The translations under genes were made by a program, and so were the position numbers. Shown here piece after piece: positions 62,880 through 64,000 of a stretch of 64,000 bases of DNA. Every line of letters begins with the position of its first letter. Position 1 is the stretch's first letter. A model generated the notes under the pieces. The model did not search any database, was not told the origin of the DNA, and was given only the letters and a program-made list of their open reading frames with translations. The stretch comes from Thamnaconus septentrionalis (taxonomy: Eukaryota; Chordata; Actinopteri; Tetraodontiformes; Monacanthidae), in NCBI GenBank assembly GCA_009823395.1, contig CM020505.1, positions 10,814,129-10,878,128 of the forward strand, written 5' to 3'.

Positions 62880-63560
62880 TTAGCTTCCGCAGCTGGGCCA
62901 GCGAGATGATTAACGCCTCTATATGGCGTGAAGCGCGCGGAGCCGCCACATTCCACATCAGCGTCTGATTCCCCCCCAAAAAAATTAAATAATGGACTTT
63001 AGCGTTGTAAATAACGACGCGGATAGCAAAAGAAAGTCGGCGGTCGCGTCCCCTCCCTGATGATTAATCGCGTCGTGCCCCCCTCCACCCTCCACCAACC
63101 AAATCAAACCGCCTCACGTGCGCACGCGTGCTCGCGCCGAGCGCCTCCACTGGCAGCCAGTTTCGCGAGCGCCGCAGACGGCGCGGCACTAATTGAAAGC
63201 AGAGTGGAGGAAGATGGATAAAGTTCTCGCTAAGGTAATGGCTCTCCGCGCAATAATTAGTTTTCCACAGTCACGATGGGGCCCCTTCTGACGTAATTGG
63301 AGCCGATGAAATTAAAATATTTGCGGAGGCAGCCACAGTCGAGGCGGCGTTGACCATAATCAGCGCCGGGTCAGCGGACTGAAGAGACCCGTCCCAGAAG
63401 AACTACTCGCAGCTCGCGCCCGTTCAATTTTTTTGCGGTGAAGCTCTGTTTGTTTAATCCCTGACCGAACGGCGCACCGCCACCGCCGCCGCCGGATTGG
63501 CTACGAGTGGCGCCGACAAAGAGAGCCGCGCGACGCTCCAGCGCGCTCTCAGGTGTTTCC
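62880..63560. promoter_or_regulatory. CpG-rich block near the right end
   Basis: High CpG density, with clusters such as GCGCACGCGTGCTCGCGCC (63120-63138) and (CCG)n at 63479-63492, and a CCAAT box on the minus strand (RC of ATTGG at 63496-63500). It is a second candidate for a sox6 5' exon or promoter. The plus strand also shows ATGGATAAAGTTCTCGCTAAG-type sequence at 63214 ending in a donor-like GTAATG, not supported otherwise. Confidence 0.3.
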
Positions 63561-64000
63561 AGATGTGATTATCTGAGCACAATAATAAAAGCCTTCAGGT
63601 TGAAGGAAGCTCGCTGAGGTTGGATAAACGCTGGCAGAATTTGAGGGACAAAAAACAAATCAGCGCGGCATCACTTGAGGTTTCGCAGATGCTGTTTTCA
63701 GCCGTTTCTTTGCCTTTTTATTTCTCTTCTTCATTCTGCTCTTTGTTTGAGCCACTAAGTCGGCGATCTGCTTTCAAAGTTGCTTCTTTTTGAACATATT
63801 TAGATGAGTCCTGATTGCCTCACGTTAAACAAGAGTCTCGTATTGTCCTGTTATTAGAGGCGGGGACGGTGTGCCATTACCATTATGGAGTTTAGGAGTA
63901 TTATGGGATTGGACAACCTTTAATTCTGCTCTTGGACGACGTGTTGACAGACATTTCTGAACCTTCACAAGGTCACAAACAATCTCACATTTGATTTTAA

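Larger units (their letters stand above)
40911..64000 (-). other. sox6: 5' intronic / upstream region of sox6
   Basis: Everything right of the coding start must be 5' intron or upstream sequence, because the first coding exon opens with a splice acceptor. No protein-coding exon was recognised on either strand. It has many microsatellites (listed separately), a polypyrimidine/polypurine pair at 47170-47380, a retroelement-tail remnant at 52710-52795, repeat-poor blocks at 41370-41680, 48620-48830 and 58130-58330, and CpG-rich blocks at 58.3-58.75, 60.3-60.8 and 62.9-63.6 kb, where 5' UTR exons or promoters might lie. Confidence 0.7.

Overview
The window is vertebrate genomic DNA, almost certainly from a ray-finned (teleost) fish. 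It carries the 5' half of the coding region of one gene, sox6 (a SoxD-family HMG-box transcription factor), on the minus strand. Five coding exons can be placed to the base, each with GT..AG borders and compatible phases: 40663-40896 (start codon), 37391-37601, 21007-21096, 11790-11962 and 9958-10026. Together they encode residues 1-259: the SoxD N-terminal region, the leucine zipper and the glutamine-rich Q-box. The next exon, the second coiled coil, the CtBP-type motif and the HMG box are not here; they must lie left of position 1. The promoter and 5' UTR exon(s) lie right of 40.9 kb, inside or beyond the window.

Layout in transcription order, right to left. 64.0-40.9 kb is intron before the coding start, with two CpG-rich, CCAAT/GC-box-bearing blocks (60.3-60.8 and 62.9-63.6 kb) and a possible non-coding exon near 58.6 kb, all unproven. 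40.9-37.4 kb holds coding exons 1 and 2. 37.4-21.1 kb is a long intron containing a 540-bp hAT-type non-autonomous transposon with a perfect 8-bp target-site duplication. Exon 3 is at 21.0 kb, exon 4 at 11.9 kb and exon 5 at 10.0 kb. A tRNA-like SINE lies just upstream of exon 5. 9.9-0 kb is intron.

The fish assignment rests on the very dense, long dinucleotide microsatellites ((TA)47, (TA)36, (TG)28, (TC)29), on a retroelement tail ending AATAAAGT followed by (ATCT)n, a form I associate with teleosts, and on a Sox6 protein that resembles the mammalian one (from memory) but is clearly diverged in exon 1. No second protein-coding gene, rRNA, tRNA or CRISPR array is supported. Nearly all other open frames are low-complexity translations of microsatellites or antisense shadows.

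The most interesting signals are regulatory. A (UG)19 tract starts at intron position +11 after the exon 2 donor, with a complementary (CA)28 in the preceding intron. There is a tandem NAGNAG acceptor just before the start codon, and an open frame upstream of the start that would allow an N-terminal extension. Exons 3 and 5 are frame-preserving. Several repeat-poor AT-rich blocks look like conserved non-coding elements, as expected in a developmental regulator's introns, but this cannot be shown from one sequence.
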